Assembly (NCBI GenBank): GCA_030418115.1
Contig: JAUHQD010000009.1
Span: forward strand, 95,362 to 159,361
Source of the DNA: Alteromonadaceae bacterium BrNp21-10
GTDB lineage: Bacteria; Pseudomonadota; Gammaproteobacteria; Enterobacterales; Alteromonadaceae
DNA: 64,000 nucleotides
Direction: 5' to 3'
Part shown: in pieces, positions 37,699 to 45,895 of the stretch
How positions within the stretch are numbered: the stretch's first letter is position 1
Layout: each line of letters starts with the position of its first letter
Notes under the pieces: generated by a model
Databases searched by the model: none
The model's input: the letters and a program-made list of their open reading frames with translations, nothing else
What the model was told of the DNA's origin: nothing
Translations under genes and position numbers: made by a program

Positions 37699-38628
37699 CT
37701 AAAGGGTTAACGTACTCAAGTACATCATTGATTTACCTCCCACGTGGGAGGAGTAATAACTGACATATAAAAAACCATCTTTCATCACCATCCCCGCGTA
37801 GCTGCAATCTCCCGCAGAAGGTAGAACCGTTTCCAGTGTTAATTTTTTGCTGGGTAAATCTAATTTTAACAACGCGGTTTGTGGGCCTTGTGGGCGCCAG
37901 ATGCGGGCGCAGATTATGACGGTGCTGTCATCTAACATTAACATGCAAGGGGCGCCTAGATATGCACCTAGGTCGTGCCAGCACCATTGTTTGTAAGGTG
38001 GTTTGGCTATGCCGAGCTGCGCGGTGCAGGTATCGGCATCACGGCGCACGATGGCATAGGCAGTTTTTTGACTATCAAAGGCAATGTCGCTTTCATTGGG
38101 GTAACCCAATTGGTGTTTTTGTAGGCTTAATACTGCGGGAACCTGTTTTTCAAAAGTGCGTAGTGGATTACCGGCATATAAATCTAATGTTTGCGAACGA
38201 CGGTTGTAGGCGAATCCTAACGCCACATCATCTTGCCAACGTAATCGCCATAACCACCAGTTGCGTTGACCAATGTCTTTTTTAGCTGACCAGCTTTGGC
38301 CATTGTTGCTGAACCACACCTGGGGCTGGGAGAAAGCGAACTTGCCATTCTCGTCAACCTGACGGGCGTAAGCCAATAATAATAATTTACCGTCAGCGGT
38401 AATTGAGAGTTTGGGATCCCGTAAATCTGTGCGTGGTTGGCGTAGGATAATTTTGTTCATCACATGTCCTTGCCAATCTAATTGCAAAATACATATTTGG
38501 CCGTCACCGCTGATATGGTTTTCGGCAATGCGAAAACAACAGTAAATCTCATCATGAAATGCACATAAATCGCTAAAAGCACTGTGGGGAGATTGCTGAT
38601 ATAGGCATGTTGTGGAAATTATTTTCAT
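37699..38628 (-). CDS. Sialidase-like beta-propeller protein
   Basis: Protein of 309 residues with repeated beta-propeller segments. The N-terminus (DLCAFHDEIYCCFRIAENHISGDG, then DLRDPKLSITADGKLLLLAYARQ) resembles the first blades of exo-alpha-sialidase/BNR-like hydrolases, and KPPYKQWCWHDLG and GDCSYAGMV resemble later blades. Asp-box repeats are weak and catalytic residues cannot be confirmed. It has no signal peptide. The start at 38628 is the first Met after GGAAGGAC; the longer frame to 38673 is less likely. It may act on, or bind, a glycan. Confidence 0.6.
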   Translation of the reverse strand: MKIISTTCLYQQSPHSAFSDLCAFHDEIYCCFRIAENHISGDGQICILQLDWQGHVMNKIILRQPRTDLRDPKLSITADGKLLLLAYARQVDENGKFAFSQPQVWFSNNGQSWSAKKDIGQRNWWLWRLRWQDDVALGFAYNRRSQTLDLYAGNPLRTFEKQVPAVLSLQKHQLGYPNESDIAFDSQKTAYAIVRRDADTCTAQLGIAKPPYKQWCWHDLGAYLGAPCMLMLDDSTVIICARIWRPQGPQTALLKLDLPSKKLTLETVLPSAGDCSYAGMVMKDGFLYVSYYSSHVGGKSMMYLSTLTL

Positions 38629-38737
38629 TATTTTGAATAGTCCTTCCAAGCGTTGATTTGTATTGAATCTCAATTGTTTAGTAAATGCAAAAGCGGCAAG
38701 TTTTTGCCGATTATTGGCAATGCGGCAAAAGTTTTTC

Positions 38738-38764
38738 TAAAGGAGATTGCAACTTCGTCGATAA
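38738..38764 (+). promoter_or_regulatory. Sigma-28 (FliA) promoter of the first flagellin gene
   Basis: TAAAGGAG, 11 bases, then GTCGATAA: a close match to the flagellar consensus TAAAGTTT-N11-GCCGATAA with correct spacing, about 130 bases before the start codon. Confidence 0.8.
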
Positions 38765-38894
38765 ACTTAGCTGAGAGAGTCAGTAACAATCATTTTTACA
38801 TTACAGAATGATTGTAACTTGTAAGTGTTTTTAAACCTTTGATCAACATGATCGAATGCCAGTTTCGGCTGGACTGAGAGTGTAGGAGAGAACC

Positions 38895-39719
38895 ATGTCA
38901 ATGTTCGTCAACACAAACGTATCTGCATTAAATGCACAGCGTCAATTATTCAATTCTTCGAATGCCTTAAGCACATCTTTTGAGCGTTTGTCTTCTGGAT
39001 TCCGTATCAATCGTGCTGCAGATGATGCAGCCGGTTTGCAAATTACAGACCGCATGACGTCACAAATCATGGGCTTAAACCAAGCTGTTCGTAACGCCAA
39101 CGATGCGATTTCATTATCGCAAACGGCTGAAGGTTCAATGGGTGAAATTACTAACTCATTGCAGCGTATTCGCCAGTTAGCCGTACAATCCCAAAATGGT
39201 ATTAATACCTCTGCAGACCGCGTGGCTTTGCAGAAAGAAGTGTCTGCCTTGAAAACTGAAATCAGCCGTATTGGTACTGATTCCCAGTTTGGTGGCATCA
39301 ATTTACTTGATGGAACCTTCTCTGCGGCATTCTTAGTGGGTGCAAACGGCGGTCAGAGCATATCTGTTAACTTATCACGTCCAGGCGGTTACGGTGCGTC
39401 AGGTTTATCTATTGGTACTTTGTCAGTTGCATCCATTGCTGGTGCTTCAGCGGCATTAACACAAATTGACCAAGCCTTGTCGACTATCGGTGCTGCACGA
39501 GCTGATTTAGGTGCATTACAAAACCGTTTCCAATCTACCATCCGTAACCTGAGTAATATTTCAGAGAATATGGCCGGTGCGCGTTCACGTATTCGTGATA
39601 CCGATTTTGCCACTGAAACAGCAGAGTTAACCCGTAACCAAATTATTCAGCAAGCAAGTATTACGGTGTTAAGTCAGGCTAACCAACGTCCTCAAGCAGC
39701 TTTGTCCTTACTGGGTTAA
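38895..39719 (+). CDS. Flagellin 1
   Basis: Filament subunit of 274 residues, exported by the flagellar type III system. The conserved N-terminal (VNTNVSALNAQRQL, LSSGFRINRAADDAAGLQI) and C-terminal (ENMAGARSRIRDTDFATETAELT, ending SQANQRPQAALSLLG) flagellin domains are joined by a very short centre, so the variable outer domains are missing. AGGAGA precedes the ATG. It has its own sigma-28 promoter and terminator. It differs from flagellins 2 and 3 (for example N instead of W in ELTRNQI), which suggests a different place in the filament. Confidence 0.95.
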   Translation: MSMFVNTNVSALNAQRQLFNSSNALSTSFERLSSGFRINRAADDAAGLQITDRMTSQIMGLNQAVRNANDAISLSQTAEGSMGEITNSLQRIRQLAVQSQNGINTSADRVALQKEVSALKTEISRIGTDSQFGGINLLDGTFSAAFLVGANGGQSISVNLSRPGGYGASGLSIGTLSVASIAGASAALTQIDQALSTIGAARADLGALQNRFQSTIRNLSNISENMAGARSRIRDTDFATETAELTRNQIIQQASITVLSQANQRPQAALSLLG

Positions 39720-39750
39720 TAGGGTTAACCTTTTAATCCGCAGGAAAATT

Positions 39751-39771
39751 GACGCCAGGAGCAGTGAGGGG
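39751..39771 (+). repeat. Repeated 3' UTR motif after flagellin 1
   Basis: GACGCCAGGAGCAGTGAGG-type motif between the stop codon and terminator of flagellin 1. A near copy (41294-41315) lies in the 3' UTR of flagellin 2, and a divergent one lies after flagellin 3. Confidence 0.6.
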
Positions 39772-39821
39772 CAAGTCAGCTGAATCGCAAAATGGGTAAC
39801 TAACATTTTGAATGAAAATAT

Positions 39822-39850
39822 AAAAACCAAGGCAATTGCCTTGGTTTTTT
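39822..39850 (+). terminator. Terminator of flagellin 1
   Basis: Perfect palindrome: AAAAAACCAAGGCAA-type arm and its complement ending in six T residues, 103 bases after the stop codon. Confidence 0.88.
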
Positions 39851-39905
39851 GCTTTCCATAACCAATTGATTTTTATATATAAAATAAAATAGTTAAATTT
39901 TTATC

Positions 39906-39933
39906 TAAAGGAAAATTCATCTGCTAACGATAA
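39906..39933 (+). promoter_or_regulatory. Probable sigma-28 promoter of flagellin 2
   Basis: TAAAGGAA with AACGATAA downstream; spacing is one base longer than the consensus. About 155 bases before the start codon. Confidence 0.5.
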
Positions 39934-40013
39934 GTTGAGCAAAGGCACACGGCAAAATAATAAAATCAATAGCCGGTGACCTGAAAGTTCAGACCATATA
40001 AAAAAAGCAATAG

Positions 40014-40057
40014 GTCGGACTGCCGTAAAGACGCAAAAATAATAATAACAGTCTGAC
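40014..40057 (+). promoter_or_regulatory. Hairpin in the 5' UTR of flagellin 2
   Basis: GTCGGACTG (40014-40022) pairs with CAGTCTGAC (40049-40057) over 9 bp with one G-U pair, 31 bases before the start codon. It may affect translation. Confidence 0.5.
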
Positions 40058-40088
40058 GGGCAATTTGTTTTTACGTTAGGAGAGAAAA

Positions 40089-40916
40089 ATGAGTTTATAC
40101 GTCAACACAAATGTGTCGTCGTTGAACGCCCGACGCCAGCTTTTTACGTCAAGTAATAATCTGAACACGGCGTTTGAACGTTTATCATCAGGATTTCGCA
40201 TTAACAGCGCTAAAGATGATGCCGCAGGATTACAAATTTCCGACCGCATGACGTCACAAATCATGGGGTTAAACCAAGCCGTTCGCAACGCCAACGATGG
40301 TATTTCATTAGCACAAACCGCCGAAGGCGCGATGCAAGAAATTACCAATGCCTTACAGCGAATTCGCGTGTTAGCGATTCAAGCTCAAAACGGCATTAAT
40401 GCCTCGTCAGACCGCTTGGCATTGCAAAAAGAAGTGTCGGCATTGAAGCTAGAAATTAGCCGGATTGCTACCACCACGCAATTTGGTAGCGTCAATATTT
40501 TGGATGGCGCCTATTCAGCTGCATTCTTAGTTGGAGCTAATGCGGGTCAATCGATCAGTGTTAATATTTCTCGCGTCGGTGGCTTTGGTTCATCAGGTTT
40601 ATTCAATGGTTATAATTTATCGGTAGCCAGTGTTACTGGTGCATCAAGAGCACTTACCGCGGTAGTCGAAGCCATTTCCATTATCGATGGAGTGAGGGCC
40701 GACCTCGGTGCAATTCAAAACCGTTTTCAATCAACAATCCGTAATCTAAGTAGTATTTCCGAAAATATGTCGGCGGCCAGATCGCGCATTCGAGATACTG
40801 ATTTTGCCGAAGAAACCGCAGAATTAACTCGCTGGCAGATTATTCAACAAGCCAGTATTACGGTGTTGGGCCAGGCAAATCAGCGCCCACAAGCAGCATT
40901 GCAATTACTGCAATAA
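40089..40916 (+). CDS. Flagellin 2
   Basis: Flagellin of 275 residues with the same two-domain layout as flagellin 1: LYVNTNVSSLNARRQLF at the start, ARSRIRDTDFAEETAELTRW and QANQRPQAALQLLQ at the end, and no variable centre. Closest relative in the window is flagellin 3 (shared INSAKDDAAGLQIS and ELTRWQI). AGGAGAG precedes the ATG. Tandem duplication is the likely origin of the pair. Confidence 0.95.
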   Translation: MSLYVNTNVSSLNARRQLFTSSNNLNTAFERLSSGFRINSAKDDAAGLQISDRMTSQIMGLNQAVRNANDGISLAQTAEGAMQEITNALQRIRVLAIQAQNGINASSDRLALQKEVSALKLEISRIATTTQFGSVNILDGAYSAAFLVGANAGQSISVNISRVGGFGSSGLFNGYNLSVASVTGASRALTAVVEAISIIDGVRADLGAIQNRFQSTIRNLSSISENMSAARSRIRDTDFAEETAELTRWQIIQQASITVLGQANQRPQAALQLLQ

Positions 40917-41279
40917 TATTTTTAAGTTAATGATTTATAGGTATAAATTATTAATAAAAATCGACAGTACAGAATGTTTACCTCATTTTCGTAAGGAAAT
41001 GGGATCAAGGACAAAGCATGTGGAACTAGGTTTCTGCAACAGATATTTGAACCGAGACATAGTTGATTTAGAGGAAATAAATCATTCAAAAATAGATAAC
41101 GGACGCCAAGATTAATCACTGCGGGGGCACGCGTTAATGTTGGTAATAAGAGAAAAGGCCAAGTTGCAAAATGTGGGGGCACGCTGCAATTGACCTTAGG
41201 ATATGAAGTTTTACCAGTAGTACTGCGCAATGGAATGCCATGCTTAATAAAAAAGTGTTGAGGCTTTTTTATTAGGCGC

Positions 41280-41347
41280 CGACTGACAGGATAGACGCCA
41301 GGAGGTAGTGAGAGGTTTGAGGTATAGGCCATCAATCCTGCCAGTCG
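41280..41347 (+). repeat. Structured 3' UTR element after flagellin 2
   Basis: CGACTGACAGGAT (41280-41292) pairs with ATCCTGCCAGTCG (41335-41347) in 12 of 13 positions and encloses the GACGCCAGGAG motif. A homologous element follows flagellin 3. Both lie just before a terminator. Confidence 0.65.
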
Positions 41348-41352
41348 ACATG

Positions 41353-41370
41353 AGCTTGCGCTCTTTTTAG
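41353..41370 (+). terminator. Short terminator after flagellin 2
   Basis: GAGC-TTGC-GCTC followed by five T residues, directly after the structured element. Confidence 0.5.
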
Positions 41371-41538
41371 CATACGATTTTACAGGCCATACAGCCTAGC
41401 AAAACGGCTCATCAGAGACCTGATAAGCAAATTAAATAATGCACTTTGTGTGCCAACTTTAAATTTGTGAAACCACGAGTAACTGCTACAGCATAAAAAA
41501 AATAATAGTGGCTGGTTATCAGGTTAGGAGAAAAAAAC

Positions 41539-42369
41539 ATGAGCTTATATGTTAATACAAACGTGTCTTCCCTTAATGCGAGAAGGCAATTATTTACCTC
41601 AAGTAATGCATTGAGTACGTCATTTGAACGCTTGTCGTCTGGATTTAGGATCAATAGTGCTAAGGATGATGCCGCAGGATTGCAGATTTCAGACCGCATG
41701 ACGTCGCAAATCATGGGCTTAAATCAAGCAGTACGAAATGCTAATGATGGTATCTCTTTAGCGCAAACGGCCGAAGGAGCAATGGCCGAAATGACTACTG
41801 CGCTGCAACGGATCCGCGTATTGGCTATTCAGTCGCAAAACGGCATTAACTCGTCATCGGATAGACTGGCACTGCAAAAAGAAGTGTCGGCGCTCAAACA
41901 AGAGATTAGTCGTATCGCTACCACTACGCAGTTTGGTGGGGTGAATATTCTAAACGGTACTTATTCGTCGGCGTTTTTAGTGGGGGCCAATGCGGGTCAG
42001 CACATCAGCGTGAATATTTCTCGAGTGGGTGGCTTTGGTGCATCAGGTTTGTTTAATGGTGTGGATGTGTCGGTAGCTAATATTGACGATGCTTCGGCGG
42101 CCATGACTATTGTTAGCAACGCGATTTCCACTATTGATGCTAAACGAGCGGATTTGGGAGCGATACAAAACCGTTTTCAATCGACGATTCGTAACTTGAG
42201 TAGTATTTCAGAGAATATGTCGGCGGCAAGATCACGCATACGTGACACTGATTTTGCCGAAGAGACGGCAGAATTAACCCGCTGGCAAATTATTCAACAG
42301 GCCAGTGTGACGGTGTTAAGTCAAGCTAATCAACGGCCACAAGCCGCATTGTCGCTATTAGGAGGATAA
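41539..42369 (+). CDS. Flagellin 3
   Basis: Flagellin of 276 residues, near-identical in layout to flagellin 2 with the same N-terminal block and the same ELTRWQIIQQAS end, closing SQANQRPQAALSLLGG. Differences cluster in the short centre (for example NGVDVSVANIDDASAAMT). TAGGAG precedes the ATG. No strong sigma-28 promoter was found, so it may use a weaker promoter or another factor. Confidence 0.95.
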   Translation: MSLYVNTNVSSLNARRQLFTSSNALSTSFERLSSGFRINSAKDDAAGLQISDRMTSQIMGLNQAVRNANDGISLAQTAEGAMAEMTTALQRIRVLAIQSQNGINSSSDRLALQKEVSALKQEISRIATTTQFGGVNILNGTYSSAFLVGANAGQHISVNISRVGGFGASGLFNGVDVSVANIDDASAAMTIVSNAISTIDAKRADLGAIQNRFQSTIRNLSSISENMSAARSRIRDTDFAEETAELTRWQIIQQASVTVLSQANQRPQAALSLLGG

Positions 42370-42469
42370 TGACGATTTGAAAAATCGAAGGAATATTACA
42401 ATTAAAAGAAGTCGTGAGTCACGGCAGTAGTAAAAGAGGGTAGGAGCAGAGAGGCCGCCCGAGAAAACG

Positions 42470-42539
42470 CCGACTAACAGGACTGAGAGTGTAGAAGTGG
42501 TTGAGAGGCCAGTATGCAATCCCAAACCCTGCCAGTCGG
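42470..42539 (+). repeat. Structured 3' UTR element after flagellin 3
   Basis: CCGACTAACAGG (42470-42481) pairs with CCTGCCAGTCGG (42528-42539) in 10 of 12 positions. The inside carries GGACTGAGAGTGTAG (42480-42494), also found exactly at 38871-38885 in the leader of flagellin 1. Confidence 0.65.
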
Positions 42540-42581
42540 ACTAAAACCTAATTTGCTCGATCTCCTAACTTGAGCAATGTT

Positions 42582-42609
42582 GGCCGGGTCATTTGACTCG
42601 GCCTTTTTT
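42582..42609 (+). terminator. Terminator of flagellin 3
   Basis: GGCCGGGTCA pairs with TGACTCGGCC (with one mismatch) around a short loop and is followed by six T residues. Confidence 0.8.
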
Positions 42610-43022
42610 ATCTTGCTCAAATTCTTGACACCATTACCTACGCAACAGTATGTCTAATTAAAAGCATACAGTGTGCCAATATTTATGGATAATAAATAAT
42701 ATCTACAAACTATTCGCTGTAGCCCATGTGATACCTATACTTAGGCTATTTAAATTAATAGTGAGTTTGCTATTAAGATGGCGAATATAAAGCAATATTC
42801 ATTCCGATGGCGTAAATTTGGCGTTGCCGATATTAATCTCGAGCGGCAAATTATTGCCCTTCATAGCGACATTGTTAATAAAATGCCGAGGCGCTGAGTT
42901 AATTAAAAATGGCAACACAGCAATTGTGTAATTGGAAAATTGTAGGCCGTAATAACTCTTAGCTGAATGTAGTGATTTACTTAGCCGCTATTATCGCTAT
43001 TCACTTTATTATTTTGGTTTAC
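42610..43022. other. Intergenic region downstream of flagellin 3
   Basis: About 410 bases of AT-rich sequence between the flagellin 3 terminator and the PEP-CTERM gene. Apart from one 39-codon frame (listed separately) nothing else was recognised. Confidence 0.4.
42778..42897 (+). pseudogene. Possible hemerythrin-like N-terminal fragment
   Basis: A 39-codon frame whose product (WRKFGVADINLERQIIALHS) recalls the first helix of bacterial hemerythrins, which have FGV..ID.QH..L motifs. The first His ligand is absent and the frame stops early, so it is at best a decayed remnant. No ribosome site is evident. It could equally be chance. Confidence 0.2.
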
Positions 43023-43715
43023 TTAAGTTAACGTCTTATTTTGGCTAGCGCGACTTTGTTTGTGTATTAGCATCATCATTGCCAGCATCAGCCAGAAAAC
43101 AGGAGGTTCACTTACTGTTGTGGAGGGGGAAAGTATAAGCTGTACATCAGCGAATTCCTGCGCAGGCTCTTGGTGTTTTATTAAAAACGTCGACCATAAG
43201 GAGGATGTTTCATCGGCGTCAAAGGTGCCGGAGTATTGAGGACCAAACGTAAAGAACGTTGTATAAATAGCTAATGTAACTGGTTCTCTATTATATTTTT
43301 TAGAAGCACCCAATAGGGACACATTATTTCCTGCATCTAAATAATAACCTAATGAATAACGGCTATAGTCTACGGCACCAAATAGGTTAATCCAGTTGCC
43401 ATACTGTTCTGCGCAAATTGAAGTGGTACAAGCATGATCATAGGTTAACCCCGACGAGATATTATGAATAGGGAAGGCGCTTTCAAATAATGCTTTAATT
43501 TGATCTAATGCTGGCACTATCCAACCACTATAAGCAGTTCGGGCCTGATTAAAACTTAAACCGGCAGTGAGTGATAAGTCTAACCACACTAAATCAGAGT
43601 CGGTATCTTTAACGGCTAAGTTATCCCCATCGTTAAAAGCATCCCATTGAATTAATGCAGCATTGGCGGTTAAAGACATCAGTAAAAAAGAAGAGAATAT
43701 AATGCGTTTCAGCAT
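43023..43715 (-). CDS. Secreted protein with PEP-CTERM-like sorting signal
   Basis: Exported protein of 230 residues. A Sec signal (FSSFLLMSLTANA) is followed by a domain beginning ALIQWDAFNDGDNLAV and VWLDLSLTAGLSFNQA, common among PEP-CTERM proteins. The C-terminus has VSEPPVFWLMLAMMML then a basic tail, i.e. a variant PEP motif (SEP), a hydrophobic helix and positive charges, as recognised by exosortase. The exosortase is not in the window. Predicted to be surface-linked or in the extracellular matrix. Confidence 0.75.
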   Translation of the reverse strand: MLKRIIFSSFLLMSLTANAALIQWDAFNDGDNLAVKDTDSDLVWLDLSLTAGLSFNQARTAYSGWIVPALDQIKALFESAFPIHNISSGLTYDHACTTSICAEQYGNWINLFGAVDYSRYSLGYYLDAGNNVSLLGASKKYNREPVTLAIYTTFFTFGPQYSGTFDADETSSLWSTFLIKHQEPAQEFADVQLILSPSTTVSEPPVFWLMLAMMMLIHKQSRASQNKTLT

Positions 43716-43973
43716 AACGTGATTCCAATATTATTATTTTTATAAGGATTAAATAGTTAGTAATCAGTTGGTTGAGCCTGATTATGCGCTGGGATCTTGT
43801 CACGGTTAGCAGTTAAATACCAAACAATTACTACTTTGCCAGAAACTTCACGCTGCGATGGATCATTCATATGCCTTTAAATTCTACAAAATACGCTAAT
43901 TGAAAATGCATCCTTGAGCAAAAAAATATAGAATGGCGGCGAAAATTTAACTCCGCCGTTTTAAGGAATATTA

Positions 43974-45230
43974 ATGCTATCCCGTGACATGAATATCGCC
44001 GATTTTGATCCTGAGTTGTGGAATGCCATCCAAAAAGAAACTCAACGTCAAGAACAACATATTGAGCTTATTGCCTCTGAAAACTATTGTAGTCCACGCG
44101 TTTTAGAAGCGCAGGGCACACAGTTAACCAATAAGTATGCAGAAGGTTACCCACAGAAGCGTTATTACGGCGGCTGTGAACACGTTGATATCGCAGAAGA
44201 ATTAGCTATTGAGCGTGCAAAACAATTGTTCGGTGCTGATTACGCCAACGTGCAACCGCACTCTGGCTCACAAGCCAACAACGCTGTCTTCTTAGCCTTA
44301 TTACAACCTAATGATACCGTATTAGGTATGAGTTTGGCCCATGGCGGTCACCTAACTCACGGTTCTCATGTTAACTTCTCTGGCAAAACTTATAACGCAG
44401 TACAGTATGGCCTGAATCCTGATACCGGCGAAATTGATTACGCCCAAGTAGAAGCGTTGGCGTTAGAGCACAAACCGAAAATGATTATCGCTGGTTTCTC
44501 GGCATATTCAGGTATTGTTGACTGGGCTAAGTTCCGCGAGATTGCTGACAAAGTCGGTGCCTATTTGTTTGTGGATATGGCTCACGTTGCCGGTTTAATT
44601 GCTGCAGGTGTTTACCCTAACCCTGTGCCACATGCCCATGTCGTGACAACGACTACTCATAAAACCTTAGCCGGTCCACGTGGTGGTTTGATTGTTTCAG
44701 CTTGCGGTGATGAAGATATTTATAAAAAGTTAAATAGCGCTGTATTCCCAGGTAGCCAAGGTGGACCTTTGTGTCACGTTATTGCTGCCAAAGCCGTGGC
44801 CTTTAAAGAAGCCTTAGAGCCAGAATTTAAAGCCTATCAACAGCAAGTCGTATTAAATGCCAAAGCGATGGTGTCGGTATTACAAGAGCGCGGCTATAAT
44901 GTGGTCTCTGGTGGTACAGATAACCACTTGTTCTTATTAGATTTAATCGCTAAAGACATCACAGGTAAAGATGCCGATGCTGCTCTTGGTTTAGCTAATA
45001 TTACGGTAAACAAAAACTCGGTTCCTAACGATCCGCGTTCTCCGTTTGTAACCAGTGGTTTGCGCATTGGCTCACCAGCGATTACTCGTCGTGGCTTTAA
45101 AGAAGAACAAGCCAAACAGGTTTCTACTTGGATTGCCGACGTATTAGATAACATGGGTGATGCCAGCGTAATTGAACGCGTCAAAGGTGAAGTACTGACC
45201 CTTTGTGAAGCGTTCCCTGTTTACGCTTAA
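43974..45230 (+). CDS. glyA: Serine hydroxymethyltransferase
   Basis: PLP-dependent enzyme of 418 residues interconverting serine and glycine with tetrahydrofolate. The sequence follows E. coli GlyA closely: [38 protein letters not shown], and the PLP lysine in [14 protein letters not shown]. In many gammaproteobacteria glyA is followed by nrdR; here an 11-kb appendage region separates them. Confidence 0.98.
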   Translation: MLSRDMNIADFDPELWNAIQKETQRQEQHIELIASENYCSPRVLEAQGTQLTNKYAEGYPQKRYYGGCEHVDIAEELAIERAKQLFGADYANVQPHSGSQANNAVFLALLQPNDTVLGMSLAHGGHLTHGSHVNFSGKTYNAVQYGLNPDTGEIDYAQVEALALEHKPKMIIAGFSAYSGIVDWAKFREIADKVGAYLFVDMAHVAGLIAAGVYPNPVPHAHVVTTTTHKTLAGPRGGLIVSACGDEDIYKKLNSAVFPGSQGGPLCHVIAAKAVAFKEALEPEFKAYQQQVVLNAKAMVSVLQERGYNVVSGGTDNHLFLLDLIAKDITGKDADAALGLANITVNKNSVPNDPRSPFVTSGLRIGSPAITRRGFKEEQAKQVSTWIADVLDNMGDASVIERVKGEVLTLCEAFPVYA

Positions 45231-45250
45231 TTTGTTGAATTTGTTGATTT

Positions 45251-45280
45251 TAAAACGCGCTTTTTAGCGCGTTTTTTATG
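45251..45280 (+). terminator. Terminator of glyA
   Basis: AAAACGCGCT and AGCGCGTTTT form a strong stem followed by T residues, about 20 bases after the stop codon. Confidence 0.88.
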
Positions 45281-45895
45281 GTTGATATAAATTATTTGGT
45301 ATCAAATATGCTCGGGAAAAAGAAGTTTGTTAGGATAATTGACAGAAAGTGGTAATGTTTTAATAAAAAATATGTAAAGAAACGACAGCAATTGATAGGT
45401 AGGTTAAACTGTTAGGTGCAATTAAATATTTAAAATCATTTAGTAATGTTCATTTAAATGCTGTTATAAAAGAGTATCCAAATCTTTTTAAATTTTGTTG
45501 TTTGACCAAAAGTAAAACTCGATACACTTGAAATTGTTGAAGTTTTTTTAATTAAATTAAAGTTTTCAGCTTATCAACCGATATAATTTGAGCTAAGTTG
45601 GAGTTTATTCGAACAATTATACATTTTGATAGTGTGCTTGATTAGCGTTAGGTGTGATGTGGTAAAGCTGCTTGTTAAGTATTTGGTTTTGTTCAATGTA
45701 CATTAGTTCGGTAAGTATAATTTACTAAAGATCTCATCTTGGTGGCCGTTAAGGTTATCGTATGACTATATCGTTACGTTGATTCTGCCTAGTAAATCAT
45801 GAAGATACGTAAGAACCGTTGATTGAAGTGCATGGGATAATCTTTTATTTAATGCCGAATCAATTAATTAAAATTTGTTAAATAGGAGTGTTGCT
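45281..45895. promoter_or_regulatory. Long AT-rich leader region of the DUF4402/usher cluster
   Basis: About 615 bases without a gene. It contains the sigma-28 promoter match listed separately, which would give an untranslated leader of roughly 300 bases. No other structure stood out. Confidence 0.5.
45558..45584 (+). promoter_or_regulatory. Sigma-28 (FliA) promoter match upstream of the DUF4402/usher cluster
   Basis: TAAAGTTT, 11 bases, then ACCGATAT. The -35 element is identical to the flagellar sigma consensus, spacing is exact and the -10 element matches in 6 of 8 positions. It is a better match than that of flagellin 1 in the -35 element. Confidence 0.7.

Larger units (their letters stand above)
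40917..41538. promoter_or_regulatory. Structured region between flagellins 2 and 3
   Basis: No gene in 622 bases. It contains two copies of GGGGGCACGC (near 41125 and 41177), an AT-rich 11-bp inverted repeat (41245-41255/41264-41274), the 3' UTR hairpin element and a short terminator. A weak sigma-28-like pair (TAAATAAT at 41433, GCCAACTT at 41452) is the best promoter candidate for flagellin 3. Confidence 0.5.

Noticed and set aside
37736..37751. Perfect 16-bp palindrome CCTCCCACGTGGGAGG
   Set aside because: Lies inside the coding end of the sialidase-like gene, so probably a chance result of the codons for SSHVGG.
38942..39301. Long antisense frames over the flagellin genes
   Set aside because: Repeat in all flagellin copies because of codon structure; no start signals.
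40922..41335. 137-codon minus-strand frame between flagellins 2 and 3
   Set aside because: Covers the UTR hairpins and repeats and shows no recognisable protein features.
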